64,000 nt of DNA from an unidentified bacterial endosymbiont (lineage in GTDB: Bacteria; Pseudomonadota; Gammaproteobacteria; Enterobacterales; G038960095): positions 1,597,851-1,661,850 of the forward strand of contig NZ_OU907312.1 of NCBI RefSeq assembly GCF_918320885.1, given 5' to 3'. Of the stretch, positions 1 through 9,346 are shown in pieces. How positions within the stretch are numbered: the first letter of the stretch is position 1; the number at the start of each line of letters is the position of its first letter. The position numbers and the translations under genes are program-made. The notes beneath the pieces are model-generated. The model did not search any database and had not been told where the DNA came from. It worked only from the letters and a program-made list of their open reading frames with translations.

Positions 1-46
1 CAGCACACCTAGCCACTGGACAGTGTTTTAAGGCTGCCAGAACACC

Positions 47-775
47 CTACTTTATCAACCATAAACAATGGCCTCCCTGTTGTTGTACGACTGTTAATCG
101 ATCCCGATGGGCCTGAAGCTCCACTGCTGTTGCTCGTAAGATGTGCAGTGCCTGATCCCGCTGGGGGCCGCGGGCATCAGCAGCGGCGCTACTCGAGGTG
201 AGTTGGGATTCACGCCCGTTATCAAAGCAGAGCGTCGTTTGGCCGCCAGTCATCACCAAATAGAGCTCAGCCAACAGCTGGGCATCCAGCAAAGCCCCAT
301 GCAAGCTACGCCGCTGTAAATCAATTTGATAACGACTACAGAGTGCCTCTAAACTATTACGCTTACCCGGAAACCGTTGGCGGGCTAGCGCTAAAGTATC
401 GATCACTGTCGGGCAGAGTTGCGCCAATTGCAGCTTTCCGCCGCTGCATTGAGAGAATTCGTAATCAATGAAACCGGTATCAAAGGGAGCATTGTGGATG
501 ATTAAGGCGGCACCACGAATAAATTCACAGAATTCATCCACAACCTCGGCAAAGGGGGGTTTGTCGCTGAGAAAGGCATCGGTGATACCATGCACCGCAA
601 TGGCTGCTGGATCAATGGGACGATTTGGGCGCAGGTAGAGGTGAAAATAGCGCGTTGTGAGACGTCGGTTTACTATCTCTACCGCACCAATCTCCACGAT
701 ACCATGACCTTCATGGCGCACGCCTACCCGATTCATCCCGGTAGTTTCGGTATCTAAGACAATCTGCCGTTCCAT
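47..775 (-). CDS. dnaQ: DNA polymerase III epsilon subunit (proofreading exonuclease)
   Basis: This is the 3'-5' exonuclease subunit that proofreads for the replicative polymerase, bound to the alpha and theta subunits in the core enzyme. The 242-residue product matches the usual enterobacterial length (about 243). All three exonuclease motifs are visible: DTETTG at residues 8-13 (metal ligands D8 and E10), HNAPFD at 94-99 (D99), and HGALLD at 159-164 (H159, D164). The C-terminal tail that contacts alpha is present. It is divergent from rnhA with a gap of about 67 bp, as in E. coli. Identification is secure. Confidence 0.97.
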   Translation of the reverse strand: MERQIVLDTETTGMNRVGVRHEGHGIVEIGAVEIVNRRLTTRYFHLYLRPNRPIDPAAIAVHGITDAFLSDKPPFAEVVDEFCEFIRGAALIIHNAPFDTGFIDYEFSQCSGGKLQLAQLCPTVIDTLALARQRFPGKRNSLEALCSRYQIDLQRRSLHGALLDAQLLAELYLVMTGGQTTLCFDNGRESQLTSSSAAADARGPQRDQALHILRATAVELQAHRDRLTVVQQQGGHCLWLIK

Positions 776-842
776 GCCGATAGTGCTCCAACGTTTTTTA
801 TGACAGACTGGCGATTTTTTAATGAGGGGTTCAGTCTAACCG

Positions 843-1319
843 ATGGTCAGACAGATGGTCAAACAGATAGAAATCTTTACCGATGGAGCCTGCCTAGGTA
901 ACCCAGGGCCGGGTGGCTATGCAGCCCTGTTACGCTATGGCCCGCAGGAGCGTCTGCTCAGTGCCGGATACCGTTTAACCACCAATAATCGTATGGAATT
1001 ACTGGCAGCTATTGTGGCTTTAGAGCAATTAAAAGAGCCCTGTCAGGTAAGCATTACCACCGATAGTCAGTATGTTTGTCAAGGCATTACCCAGTGGATC
1101 CAGCAATGGAAACGCCGTGGCTGGAAACGCGCTGGCCAGAAGCCGCTGCTCAATAGTGATCTCTGGCAGCGGTTAGATATCGCCTGCCGGCCCCATCAGC
1201 TGCAGTGGCACTGGGTACGAGGACATAGCGGCCATTTGGAGAATGAACGCTGTGATCGCTTGGCACAACTTGCAGCCACCACTCAAGCGACGCTAGAGGA
1301 TGCAGGGTACCGGCCCTAA
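843..1319 (+). CDS. rnhA: Ribonuclease HI
   Basis: RNase HI cuts the RNA strand of RNA-DNA hybrids, removing primers and R-loops. The 158-residue protein carries [14 protein letters not shown] at the N-terminus and the catalytic set D14, E52, D74, H128 and D138, matching the E. coli residues with an offset of four. The offset comes from a 12-bp near-perfect tandem duplication at 843-866, which gives two in-frame ATGs (843 and 855). The second gives the E. coli-like N-terminus, but the only Shine-Dalgarno-like run (GAGGGG, 824-829) is better placed for the first. The stop codon overlaps that of the convergent methyltransferase gene by four bases. Confidence 0.97.
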   Translation: MVRQMVKQIEIFTDGACLGNPGPGGYAALLRYGPQERLLSAGYRLTTNNRMELLAAIVALEQLKEPCQVSITTDSQYVCQGITQWIQQWKRRGWKRAGQKPLLNSDLWQRLDIACRPHQLQWHWVRGHSGHLENERCDRLAQLAATTQATLEDAGYRP

Positions 1320-2053
1320 CGCCTGAGCACTGTATGCTTAGACGCATAGCCGCGACAAACACCAGCAGGCTTCTCTTGCCATAAGAGTTTGCAGGAGACT
1401 GGTGCCGCAATGGGCTGCAGCGGCAGGATCTGCTTACGAGCGACGATCAAATATTGGCAACCAACTAGCGGCAGGCAGCACTCCGACACCCTCTGAGCAG
1501 CCACCGATGCCTGCCAAGGCACGAGTTGAAAGGTCTGATGGCTTAATATCTGATAGTTCAAGACAGAGAGCCAATCCAGCAGCCGTCGTCGACTCAACAG
1601 TCGGCAGCCACTCGGGGGTTGGTAGCACACCCCGGGTAATAACTTCCCTAGACCCAGCACGCTGGTCGGATTAAAACCACTGATTAATAGCCACCCCTGA
1701 TCCATCAGCACCCGATCGGCTTCCTGCAAAATATCCTGCGGGTTTTCTGAATAAGCTAAGGTGTGTGCCAACAGACAAGCATCAAACCAGTGATGGCTAT
1801 AAGGCAGCTGTGGACACACTCCGGTGACCCGGCTGGCGGATTGCGCCGGCGTAAAAGGGAGCGCGACCTGATGGGACAGGTTACACCCTTGGCAGGCCAG
1901 ATCGTTGCTTAACTCACCCCATTTTAACAGCTGAACACCCGTTATTTTAGGCCACCATGGGTCAAGTTGCGCCTGTAAGGCGCGTTGGTAGTATACTCCA
2001 CAGGGCAGCTCGCTCCAGTGGAGTGGCATGATCAAGCTACGCTGGGAGGCCAT
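1316..2053 (-). CDS. yafS: SAM-dependent methyltransferase, YafS-like
   Basis: This is a class I SAM-dependent methyltransferase-like protein of unknown substrate. It lies between gloB and rnhA exactly as yafS does in E. coli, and the sequence follows YafS closely (for example [21 protein letters not shown] and LIVARK segments). The open frame extends to 2179, but that would overlap the start of divergent gloB. The ATG at 2053 has AAGG five bases upstream and gives about 245 residues, close to YafS (about 240), so I chose it. No catalytic role is established for the family, so I assign no reaction. Confidence 0.85.
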   Translation of the reverse strand: MASQRSLIMPLHWSELPCGVYYQRALQAQLDPWWPKITGVQLLKWGELSNDLACQGCNLSHQVALPFTPAQSASRVTGVCPQLPYSHHWFDACLLAHTLAYSENPQDILQEADRVLMDQGWLLISGFNPTSVLGLGKLLPGVCYQPPSGCRLLSRRRLLDWLSVLNYQILSHQTFQLVPWQASVAAQRVSECCLPLVGCQYLIVARKQILPLQPIAAPVSCKLLWQEKPAGVCRGYASKHTVLRR

Positions 2054-2116
2054 AGTTGCCTTAAGGGTTCCGTGGTCAATCGTTTCATCGTCATCTCCTA
2101 AGGATAGCGCCAAACT

Positions 2117-2890
2117 ATGCAATTGCTCAATATCCCAGCCCTCAAGGATAACTATATTTGGATTCTGGTACTGCCTCACCGGCGGGCTATCCTGATTGAT
2201 CCCGGCGATGCCCTGCCAGTGCTGCAGTGCTTACAGACCTATCGACTCACCCCCATGGCGACGCTCCTAACCCACCACCATGCAGACCATACCGACGGCG
2301 TGCGTGCTTTGAAAGCGACCTACCCCTCCCTAGCCATCTACGGTCCCCCAGAAACCTGTAGGAGCGGGGTGACTCACCCCATTCACGGGCCCTCCACCTT
2401 GACAGTTTGTGGGGTCACTGTGCAAGTCCTGGCGGTCCCTGGCCATACGCTTGGCCATGTCGCTTACTATCTTTCACAGGGTGCACCACATAATCCCTGG
2501 CTATTTTGTGGAGATACCCTATTTTCAGCCGGCTGTGGCCGGCTGTTCGAGGGGAGTGCCCAGCAGCTGTTCCAGTCGTTGCAACAGCTAGTAGCTCTGC
2601 CAGCGAACACACAGCTGTGCTGTGCTCATGAATATACCCTGGAGAACTTACGTTTTGCCCGGGTTGTCGATGAATCCAACCCTTTTCTACCCCCTTATCA
2701 ACAAAAAATAGCCTCTCTACGCGCGCAGGGGCTGCCCAGTTTGCCAACGTCACTCCATACCCAACGGCTCATTAACCCCTTTTTACGCTGTCACCACCCT
2801 GCCCTGCAACAACGGCTTGGGTTTACACAGCCCCCGGTCTCTCCTAGTGCCGTTTTTGCTGAATTACGCCGCTGGAAAGACCAGTTTTGA
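2117..2890 (+). CDS. gloB: Hydroxyacylglutathione hydrolase (glyoxalase II)
   Basis: Glyoxalase II hydrolyses S-lactoylglutathione to lactate and glutathione, the second step of methylglyoxal detoxification in the cytoplasm. The 257-residue protein has the metallo-beta-lactamase metal motif THHHADH (H53, H55, D57, H58), GHTLGH at 109-114, the bridging aspartate in CGDTLFS (D133) and CAHEYT (H171). The C-terminal substrate-binding domain is present. It is divergent from the yafS-like gene, keeping the E. coli arrangement. It depends on glutathione, whose first biosynthetic gene (gshA) is also in this window. Confidence 0.96.
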   Translation: MQLLNIPALKDNYIWILVLPHRRAILIDPGDALPVLQCLQTYRLTPMATLLTHHHADHTDGVRALKATYPSLAIYGPPETCRSGVTHPIHGPSTLTVCGVTVQVLAVPGHTLGHVAYYLSQGAPHNPWLFCGDTLFSAGCGRLFEGSAQQLFQSLQQLVALPANTQLCCAHEYTLENLRFARVVDESNPFLPPYQQKIASLRAQGLPSLPTSLHTQRLINPFLRCHHPALQQRLGFTQPPVSPSAVFAELRRWKDQF

Positions 2891-2991
2891 AACAAACCTA
2901 ACCAAGCCAATCCTAGCTTTTTATTGCCACCAGGTGGCAACCTCCCCTACAATGGCCTCTCTCTAATCAACCCACTGTCTATCGGCCAGCC

Positions 2992-4044
2992 ATGCAGAAA
3001 CTGCTTATGCTCCTCGCCTGTACGCTGTCTACTGGCTGCTCTGATCGCTGCTCTAAAAGCGCAACACTGGTCACCCGCCAGCAGAGTACGCCGTCAACCC
3101 TGCCAGGACCGCGTCAACAGCGGGGGCTACCGGATCACAATCACAGCGAACTCCCGCCGCACTTTTGGAAAACGCTGCGCAGTGAATTCCAGCTGCCAAT
3201 CTCTCATCATCCCTTAGTCAAGCAGCAACAACAGCGCTATTTAAAAGATAAATACCACTTTCAACAGGTGACCTACCGAGCACAACCCTATCTCAATTGG
3301 ATTGTCACCCAAATTAAACAGCGTCAGTTGCCCATGGAGTTATTGCTGTTACCGATGGTAGAGAGCGCCTTTGATCCTCACGCTCACTCCAATAAGCGCG
3401 CTGCCGGCCTGTGGCAGTTCACGCTGCAGACTGGGCGCCACTATGGTTTAATCGTCAATCAATGGTATGACGGGCGCCGTGATATCGTGCACGCTACCGA
3501 GGCTGCCTTAACCCTGCTCAGCGATTTAAACCAGCGCTTTGAGGGTGATTGGCTGCTCACTTTAGCGGCTTACAATAGCGGCGCCTTCCGCGTAGCCAAA
3601 GCCGTTAAAGCACAACAAAAGAGAGCGGGAGCGGCGGTCGACTTCTGGTCGCTGGCGTTACCTCAAGAGACCATGAGCCATGTGATTAAACTATTGGCCA
3701 TTAGCGCCATCTTGCAGCACCCTGACCAACAGCAGCTCAATTTACCTGATCTAGATAGCCAACAAAGCCTCCATTACATTGATGTTGGCCAACCGTTTGC
3801 ATTATCTCAGGTGGCCAGCATGGCTGGTTTACCCCTCGCACGCTTAAAAGCCTTTAACCCTGGTTATCGGCGAGCCATCACTGGCCCGAGCGGTCCTTAC
3901 CATTTATTACTGCCGCACCACTGCATGGCCCGCTTTAAACAGGCTTTAGTCACGGCAACCCATCAGCAGCGACCACTAGTTACCACTGCCTGCACAGCAA
4001 CACCTAGAGGACCAGCGCGTGCTGTGCCAACAGACCAACTCTAA
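2992..4044 (+). CDS. mltD: Lytic murein transglycosylase D, shortened (no LysM)
   Basis: MltD is an outer-membrane lipoprotein that cleaves peptidoglycan glycan strands. The N-terminus is a lipoprotein signal with lipobox LSTGC (C16). The SLT domain runs from about residue 110 to 215, with catalytic E124 in MVESAFDPHA, AGLWQFT and AAYNSG. The region after it still follows E. coli MltD through the FNPGYRRAITGPSGP segment, then ends at 350 residues, where E. coli MltD (about 452) continues into two LysM peptidoglycan-binding repeats. The catalytic part is therefore complete but the anchoring repeats are gone. No clear Shine-Dalgarno precedes the ATG. Confidence 0.92.
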   Translation: MQKLLMLLACTLSTGCSDRCSKSATLVTRQQSTPSTLPGPRQQRGLPDHNHSELPPHFWKTLRSEFQLPISHHPLVKQQQQRYLKDKYHFQQVTYRAQPYLNWIVTQIKQRQLPMELLLLPMVESAFDPHAHSNKRAAGLWQFTLQTGRHYGLIVNQWYDGRRDIVHATEAALTLLSDLNQRFEGDWLLTLAAYNSGAFRVAKAVKAQQKRAGAAVDFWSLALPQETMSHVIKLLAISAILQHPDQQQLNLPDLDSQQSLHYIDVGQPFALSQVASMAGLPLARLKAFNPGYRRAITGPSGPYHLLLPHHCMARFKQALVTATHQQRPLVTTACTATPRGPARAVPTDQL

Positions 4045-4324
4045 CGGTTTAGCGGTTCAAATTTCCCCCGGGGCAACCACTGGATTTTTTATTGGCCATT
4101 GCCAATTCATTGGAAAAACAGGTAGTATATCCCATGATTAAGGCTGTAGCGTTTGGCGCTCGTCTCCTAACCTGCGGTACAGTAGTCTGTTCCTCATCGC
4201 TTTGCCCAACCACTGGGCGCCGTTTATCTATTTTTCAAGTTGCTGTTCCATCTTGCTCACACGCTACGGATGGACGATTAAACAGTAAATAGGTGTCATT
4301 CTACCGATAAGAGCCCATACCACT
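4045..4324. other. Intergenic region mltD-fis
   Basis: This 280-bp stretch holds no gene I can support. A 66-codon frame at 4092-4292 has no recognisable similarity and no good ribosome-binding site. It contains neither LysM remnants of mltD nor any trace of dusB, which normally precedes fis in enterobacteria. It presumably contains the fis promoter, but I could not pick a convincing -35/-10 pair. Confidence 0.5.
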
Positions 4325-4621
4325 ATGTTTGAACAACTCATGAATACTCCAATAATGGCTACAACCTCTGCCACTATTCAATCACCAGCCACCCCCAAGC
4401 CGTTGCGTGACTCTGTTAAACAAGCTTTAAAAAGCTATTTTTCGCAATTGGAGGGTGAAACGGTCAACGATCTTTATGAATTTGTGTTAATGGAAGTTGA
4501 GCAGCCACTACTGGATATGGTGATGCAGTACACACGCGGCAATCAGACCCGTGCGGCTACTATGATGGGACTCAACCGCGGTACATTGCGTAAGAAATTA
4601 AAGAAATACGGCTTAAATTAA
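4325..4621 (+). CDS. fis: DNA-binding protein Fis
   Basis: Fis is a nucleoid-associated protein that bends DNA and modulates rRNA, tRNA and recombination sites. The 98-residue length equals that of E. coli, and the C-terminal 60 residues are almost unchanged: [12 protein letters not shown], the [20 protein letters not shown] helix, and the helix-turn-helix ending [15 protein letters not shown]. The N-terminal 25 residues are divergent, as is usual. It is normally the second gene of dusB-fis, but dusB is absent and an mltD gene lies upstream instead. Keeping Fis argues against extreme genome reduction. Confidence 0.97.
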   Translation: MFEQLMNTPIMATTSATIQSPATPKPLRDSVKQALKSYFSQLEGETVNDLYEFVLMEVEQPLLDMVMQYTRGNQTRAATMMGLNRGTLRKKLKKYGLN

Positions 4622-4635
4622 CACACTAATGCCCT

Positions 4636-5151
4636 ATGAACATTAGCCTGATTGCAGCCATGACCCCTGAACGGGTCATTGGATCTGGCAATAGCCTGCC
4701 TTGGCATCTGCCCGCTGATCTCGCTTGGTTTAAGCAGCACACCCTCTATAAACCTATTCTTATGGGACGTAAAACCTATCAATCGATCGGCAAACCCTTG
4801 CCCCAACGTCACAACATCGTACTGAGTCACCAACCAATTCATGATCCAGGGATAACTTGGGTAAACAGCCTTGCGGCTGGATGTGAAGCGGCTAGTTCTG
4901 CCGAGGAGCTGATGGTCATCGGCGGCGGCAGACTGTACCAACAGCTTCTGTCACAGGCTAATCGCCTCTATGTTACTCTGATTGAAGCCACGCTACCAGG
5001 CGACGTTTACTTTCCAGACTATACTCCCAGTCGCTGGGTTATCCAGTTTAGTGACTACCATCTGGCAGATGCACGCAATGCCTATGCCTGCCGTTTTATG
5101 ATTTTAGATCGCCTGGAATGCACCGCCGATTCTGCTACTCCGATAGAGTAA
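4636..5151 (+). CDS. folA: Dihydrofolate reductase
   Basis: FolA reduces dihydrofolate to tetrahydrofolate with NADPH. The 171-residue protein keeps the substrate-binding LPADLAWF segment (catalytic D28), MGRKTYQSIG for NADPH binding, and the VIGGGRLY motif. It is about 12 residues longer than E. coli FolA at the C-terminus, and this tail overlaps the 3' end of convergent apaH by 17 bp. The folA/apaH convergent pair is the E. coli arrangement. It follows fis by 14 bp and may be partly co-transcribed with it. Confidence 0.96.
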   Translation: MNISLIAAMTPERVIGSGNSLPWHLPADLAWFKQHTLYKPILMGRKTYQSIGKPLPQRHNIVLSHQPIHDPGITWVNSLAAGCEAASSAEELMVIGGGRLYQQLLSQANRLYVTLIEATLPGDVYFPDYTPSRWVIQFSDYHLADARNAYACRFMILDRLECTADSATPIE

Positions 5152-5980
5152 TACCGACACCATCTCTGTTACTACATGAGGGTTGAAAGAAATAGTGTTG
5201 ATCCTCCCAGCGCAGCAAACTCAACTTCCCGCCCCACACACAGCCCGTATCTAGCGCATAAAACCCTGGGGGTGTACCCTGCCCCATTAAGGCCGCCCAA
5301 TGGCCAAAGACAACCTGTTGCCCCTGAGTACTGGGCAGTGCCAACTGAAACCAAGGGATCAGGAGTGGTGGCGCTGCGCTGACAGTCTGCTTACATTGAA
5401 GTGCTAAGCGGCCATCGGGATAGCAGAAGCGGAGCCTGGTCAATACGTTGACCGTGTAGCGCCACTGCTCTACGGTCGATAACTCGCTAGACCAGTGATC
5501 CGGTTGATCACCATAGAGGGCCGCTAACAGCTGCGGGTACTCTGTAGACTGGAGCTGAGTTGCCACGGCCTGGGCGCACTGCTGCAAGGTGGTGAGATCC
5601 CACAGGGGGCTGATCCCGGCGTGCACCATCAGGAACGCAAACTCCGCATGTTGCTGAATCAGTGGCTGATGTCGCAACCACTGTAACAGTTGATCTCTAT
5701 CTGGCGCTTGCAGCACTGCCTGTAGCTGATCCGCGGCCTTGGGAGCTTGGAGACCCTCAGCAACCGCCAATAGATGGAGATCATGATTGCCTAACACCAC
5801 GCGTGCTGAATCGCCTAAGCTTTGAATAAAGCGTAGAACCTCTAGTGATTTTGGCCCACGCGCCACCAAATCCCCGGTGAACCAGAGCGTATCAGCCGCC
5901 GGATCAAACGCAGCTTGCCGCAACAGTGCTTGCAGTTCATCATAACAACCATGCACGTCGCCTACCAATAGTGTTGCCAT
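5135..5980 (-). CDS. apaH: Symmetrical diadenosine tetraphosphatase
   Basis: ApaH hydrolyses Ap4A to two ADP and can also remove nucleotide caps from RNA. The 281-residue protein shows the calcineurin-like phosphoesterase motifs GDVHG (residues 7-11), GDLVARGP and GNHDLHL near the N-terminus, and a conserved FGHWA segment. In enterobacteria it is the last gene of lptD-surA-pdxA-rsmA-apaG-apaH. Here apaG is missing and 8.3 kb of AT-rich, oppositely oriented ankyrin genes separate apaH from rsmA, so it must now use a different promoter. Confidence 0.96.
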   Translation of the reverse strand: MATLLVGDVHGCYDELQALLRQAAFDPAADTLWFTGDLVARGPKSLEVLRFIQSLGDSARVVLGNHDLHLLAVAEGLQAPKAADQLQAVLQAPDRDQLLQWLRHQPLIQQHAEFAFLMVHAGISPLWDLTTLQQCAQAVATQLQSTEYPQLLAALYGDQPDHWSSELSTVEQWRYTVNVLTRLRFCYPDGRLALQCKQTVSAAPPLLIPWFQLALPSTQGQQVVFGHWAALMGQGTPPGFYALDTGCVWGGKLSLLRWEDQHYFFQPSCSNRDGVGITLSE

Positions 5981-6286
5981 GCGGGCAGTGATCTCACGCT
6001 ATCCCAGTTAGTCTGCTTTTATAGTAATCCTTTTACACACCGCTTTGAAAGGCCACCGCAGTTTTTATCAAGACGATCACAGTAAGCAATGGAGCACTGC
6101 TTAGACTTTATCAAAGGATTCTGCTCCACCAAACTACAGTAGCAACCACAGCCTTTAAAATCAGTATGTATTTTATTTATATTAGCTTACAATTCACTAT
6201 ATTTAGGATATTCTACTTACTAATGATTAAGTTAATTTATTATTTTGTTCTTTAATAAAACAATAAAATTTTTAAGGAAAACTAAT
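5981..6286. other. Left junction of ankyrin island
   Basis: About 300 bp lie between divergent apaH and the first ankyrin gene. The first 150 bp have ordinary composition. From about 6150 the sequence becomes strongly AT-rich. The last 80 bp resemble the region just upstream of the second ankyrin gene (a CTTACTAAT / GTTACTAAT block followed by T-rich sequence and an AAGGA ribosome-binding site), so the promoter or leader was apparently duplicated with the gene. I found no apaG remnant and no clear sigma-70 promoter. Confidence 0.55.
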
Positions 6287-8878
6287 ATGAATGGTATCGG
6301 GGGAAAATTTTTTCAGGTCACTTTACAGAACGAAAACACAGGGTTTACTGAAGGAGCTGATCTTAATCAAGGTAGAACTGAACTGCACATTGCTGCTAGT
6401 AAAGGCCGCATAGAGATAGTCAGTGAATTCCTAGAAAAAAGTCCAAAAACTATTAATAGCGTAGATAACTTCAATGACACCGCACTTCATCTGGCTGCTA
6501 AATATGGACATACCGATGTTGTAATAAAACTATTAGAAAATAGTTTTATAGAACCTGAATTACAAAATAACGATGGTTATACCCCATTTCATTATGCTGC
6601 TGAAAATGATCATATAGAAATTGTAGAAGCACTGCTCAAAAGAGATGATATAAGATTTGATTTGGGGAATTTTGACAAAAAAACTGCTCTTTACTTGGCT
6701 ATTGAAAAAAATAATATAAAGACAGCAATCGTAATATTAAACAGTAAAAAAGTAGATCCTAATTTAAAAAGTAGTGCTAGTAGAGCCCCTCTTCACTGCG
6801 CTGCTGAAAAAAACTATCTAGAAGAGGTAGAGGCCTTACTAAACCATCGCAATATAGAGGTTAATATAAAAGATCAGTCTGGAAAAACCCCACTTCATTT
6901 AGCCACTGAAGGGGATCATATAAAAGTTGTAAAATTATTACTAAATAATAACTCTATAGATATTAACTTACAAGATAACCATCTCAATTCCTCTCTTCAT
7001 TTGGCTGTTATCAAGGGATCTACTATTGTTATAAAAGCATTATTAGAAAAAAACTCTATAAAGATTAATTTACAAGATGAGCAAGGTAGAAGCCCGCTTC
7101 ACTGGGCGGTGATAGAGCGATCTGCCGTTGCTGTAAAAGAATTATTGGAAAAAAATTCCACAAAACTTGATTTACAAGATAAGGAAAGTAAAACGCCTCT
7201 TCATTGGGCTGCTGAGAAAGGCCATCTGTCTAGTGTAGAACAGTTACTGAGATTGTCCCCTCCAAATTCTAATCTATACAATATGAAAGATAAATATGGC
7301 AAAACTCCTCTCCACTATGCCGTTGAAAATGGACATGGTTCTGTTGTAGAAAAATTACTAAAAGAAAACAATATAGACTTTAATTCACAAGATAACAGTA
7401 GTAGAACGCCGCTTCACTGGGCGGTTGAGAAAAATCGTGTGTCTATTGTGAAAATATTACTAGATCTCTCCTCTCCCAGTTCTAATATCCCTAACATGAA
7501 AAATAAGTTTGGAAAAACCCCGCTTCACTATGCTGCCCAAAAAGGGCATACAGAAATTGTGCGCATGTTACTAAAAAATAACTCTACAAAACCTAATTTG
7601 AAAGATAATTCTGGTAAAACTGCGCTTCATTTAGCTGCTAAAAAAAACCATATAGATGTTATAAACTTATTGCTAAAAAATCAAGTAGATCCTAATTTAC
7701 AAGATAACAAACGTAACACTGCTCTTCACTATGCTATTCAAAACCATCGTATAAGCATTGCAAATAATTTAGTAGAGCATAATTCTACACAATATGAATT
7801 GAAAGATAATGTTGGGAAAACGCCTCTTCACTGGGCTGCTGAAAAAGGCCTTATAACCATTATAGACAAATTATTAAAAAAATCTGTAAACCCTAATTTA
7901 CAAGATATTAATCAAAACACTGCCCTTCACTTGGCGCTTGATAATAATCAAAAAAAAATTGCAGAACAGTTGTTACTGATTGATTCTATAGAGACTGGTT
8001 TAGAAAATATTAATAAAAACATTCCTCTTCACTTGGCTGCTAAAAAATGCGTTCTCATTATTGTAGAAAAATTACTAACCGATAATTGCATCCATATTAA
8101 TGCACAAAATAAAAAAAATGAAACCCCGCTTTACCTCAGTATTCACTCTGGTAAAGAGTGTCCAAAAGTCATGAAAACAATGCTAAATTGCTCAGAAGTA
8201 GATCCTAATTTAGCAGATTATCAACAATTTACGCCTCTTCACAAAGCTGCTTCAGAACAAAAAGCAATCTTTGTAAATCTTTTATTAAAAAATAAAAAAA
8301 TAGATGTTAATGTACAAAACGGTATAAACAGAACCCCCCTGCATGAAACTGCTAGTTATAACAATCCAAAGAATACAAAATTATTGATAACATTTCCTAA
8401 CACCCTGCCTAATATAAAAGATAACTTTAAAAAAACGCCTCTTCATATCGCTGCTGAAAAAAACAACTATCTTGTTATAAGGGCTTTATTAAAACATAGA
8501 TCTATAAACCTTATCCTACAAGATAACCATGGGAAAACGCCTCTTCATTGGGCGGCTGAAAAGGGCTATAGTGATAGTGTCAAAGAATTACTAGAAAAAG
8601 AAAGTATAACTCTTGATATAAAAGATAATAAAAACAAAACATCTTTTAACTTAGCAATTGAAAAAAAACACTGGAGCACTGCAATAATTCTGATCAGCCA
8701 TGGCATAACGATAACAGATTTAAGTGATACAGATATTGATTCATTAAGAGCAGAATTAGAAAATTCTTTTTATAGTCAAGAAAAGTCACAAATTTCAAAA
8801 AAAATAACTCATTACTCCAATCATTTACCGAAAAATTCTAGGGTAAAGTACTCGCGTCACCGCCGTCATTGGCAGTAA
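6287..8878 (+). CDS. Ankyrin-repeat protein A (C-terminal domain cut off by a stop)
   Basis: This protein of about 863 residues consists almost entirely of 22-23 ankyrin repeats, most 34 residues long with the consensus GKTPLHWAAEKGH..IV..LL......N.QD. A capping repeat and a linker (TITDLSDTDID) follow. The frame opens at a TTG at 6245, but the ATG at 6287 has AAGGA eight bases upstream. There is no signal peptide or membrane segment. The repeat region is very AT-rich (16 G/C of 60 at 6901-6960). The frame stops at TAA 8876-8878, yet the same frame continues into the C-terminal domain found in its two paralogues. Ankyrin repeats bind proteins; a host-directed effector role is only an inference. 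Confidence 0.9.
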   Translation: MNGIGGKFFQVTLQNENTGFTEGADLNQGRTELHIAASKGRIEIVSEFLEKSPKTINSVDNFNDTALHLAAKYGHTDVVIKLLENSFIEPELQNNDGYTPFHYAAENDHIEIVEALLKRDDIRFDLGNFDKKTALYLAIEKNNIKTAIVILNSKKVDPNLKSSASRAPLHCAAEKNYLEEVEALLNHRNIEVNIKDQSGKTPLHLATEGDHIKVVKLLLNNNSIDINLQDNHLNSSLHLAVIKGSTIVIKALLEKNSIKINLQDEQGRSPLHWAVIERSAVAVKELLEKNSTKLDLQDKESKTPLHWAAEKGHLSSVEQLLRLSPPNSNLYNMKDKYGKTPLHYAVENGHGSVVEKLLKENNIDFNSQDNSSRTPLHWAVEKNRVSIVKILLDLSSPSSNIPNMKNKFGKTPLHYAAQKGHTEIVRMLLKNNSTKPNLKDNSGKTALHLAAKKNHIDVINLLLKNQVDPNLQDNKRNTALHYAIQNHRISIANNLVEHNSTQYELKDNVGKTPLHWAAEKGLITIIDKLLKKSVNPNLQDINQNTALHLALDNNQKKIAEQLLLIDSIETGLENINKNIPLHLAAKKCVLIIVEKLLTDNCIHINAQNKKNETPLYLSIHSGKECPKVMKTMLNCSEVDPNLADYQQFTPLHKAASEQKAIFVNLLLKNKKIDVNVQNGINRTPLHETASYNNPKNTKLLITFPNTLPNIKDNFKKTPLHIAAEKNNYLVIRALLKHRSINLILQDNHGKTPLHWAAEKGYSDSVKELLEKESITLDIKDNKNKTSFNLAIEKKHWSTAIILISHGITITDLSDTDIDSLRAELENSFYSQEKSQISKKITHYSNHLPKNSRVKYSRHRRHWQ

Positions 8879-9346
8879 CCTGAAGCACTAGCTTCCAGTG
8901 CCAATACACACCAACCCTGGGCTAGCACTCTATTTAAAGAGATCAGCAGCCTGCTGACTGGCGTACACGGGAAGTGGCCAGCCCTTTACTCCTCTTTGAA
9001 AATAACAGCGCCACCGAGCAAACCGCTCACTCTGAATATAGCCACTGACCAAGCAACCGCTTCTCACTGTGGTAATAAACCACTGGAGTATAATGCAGGC
9101 TACTGGCAAGGCCTACTCCTGCTTTTAAACTTGGTAGCTAAAAAATGGATGGTAGAGCAATACAGGCAACCCTCCACGACCCCTGACGACTCGCTGCCTC
9201 ATGCTCAGGCACGACTGCAGCGCTTATTGCAGCAACAGTGTATGGATTTTTCAAGTAGTGACACGCTTCCTTACAGAGGGCACAGAGCCGAGAACTGTTA
9301 CCCTTACCACTTCCTACAAAAAACAGATAGCCCTGTTTGTCAATAG
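8879..9346 (+). pseudogene. Detached C-terminal domain of ankyrin protein A
   Basis: This is the in-frame continuation of ankyrin gene A after the TAA at 8876-8878. It is open for 155 codons and translates to SSANTHQPWAS, WPALYSSLK, YNAGYWQGLLLLLN, KKWM and RLLQQQC.DFSS blocks, which align along the full length of the C-terminal domains of paralogues B and C. Copy B has CGA where copy A has the TAA. No start codon with a good ribosome-binding site lies just after the stop, although an internal in-frame TTG at 8996 could start a shorter product. Nonsense inactivation is the simplest reading; stop readthrough is an alternative. Confidence 0.8.

Noticed and set aside
1434..1674. Plus- and minus-strand frames inside the methyltransferase gene
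   Set aside because: They are shadows of the yafS-like gene, with no conserved sequence of their own.
2925..2941. TTGCCACCAGGTGGCAA palindrome between gloB and mltD as a terminator
   Set aside because: The stem is good, but no T-run follows on the plus strand and no minus-strand gene ends there.
4092..4292. 66-codon frame between mltD and fis
   Set aside because: No similarity to dusB, LysM or anything recognised, and no ribosome-binding site.
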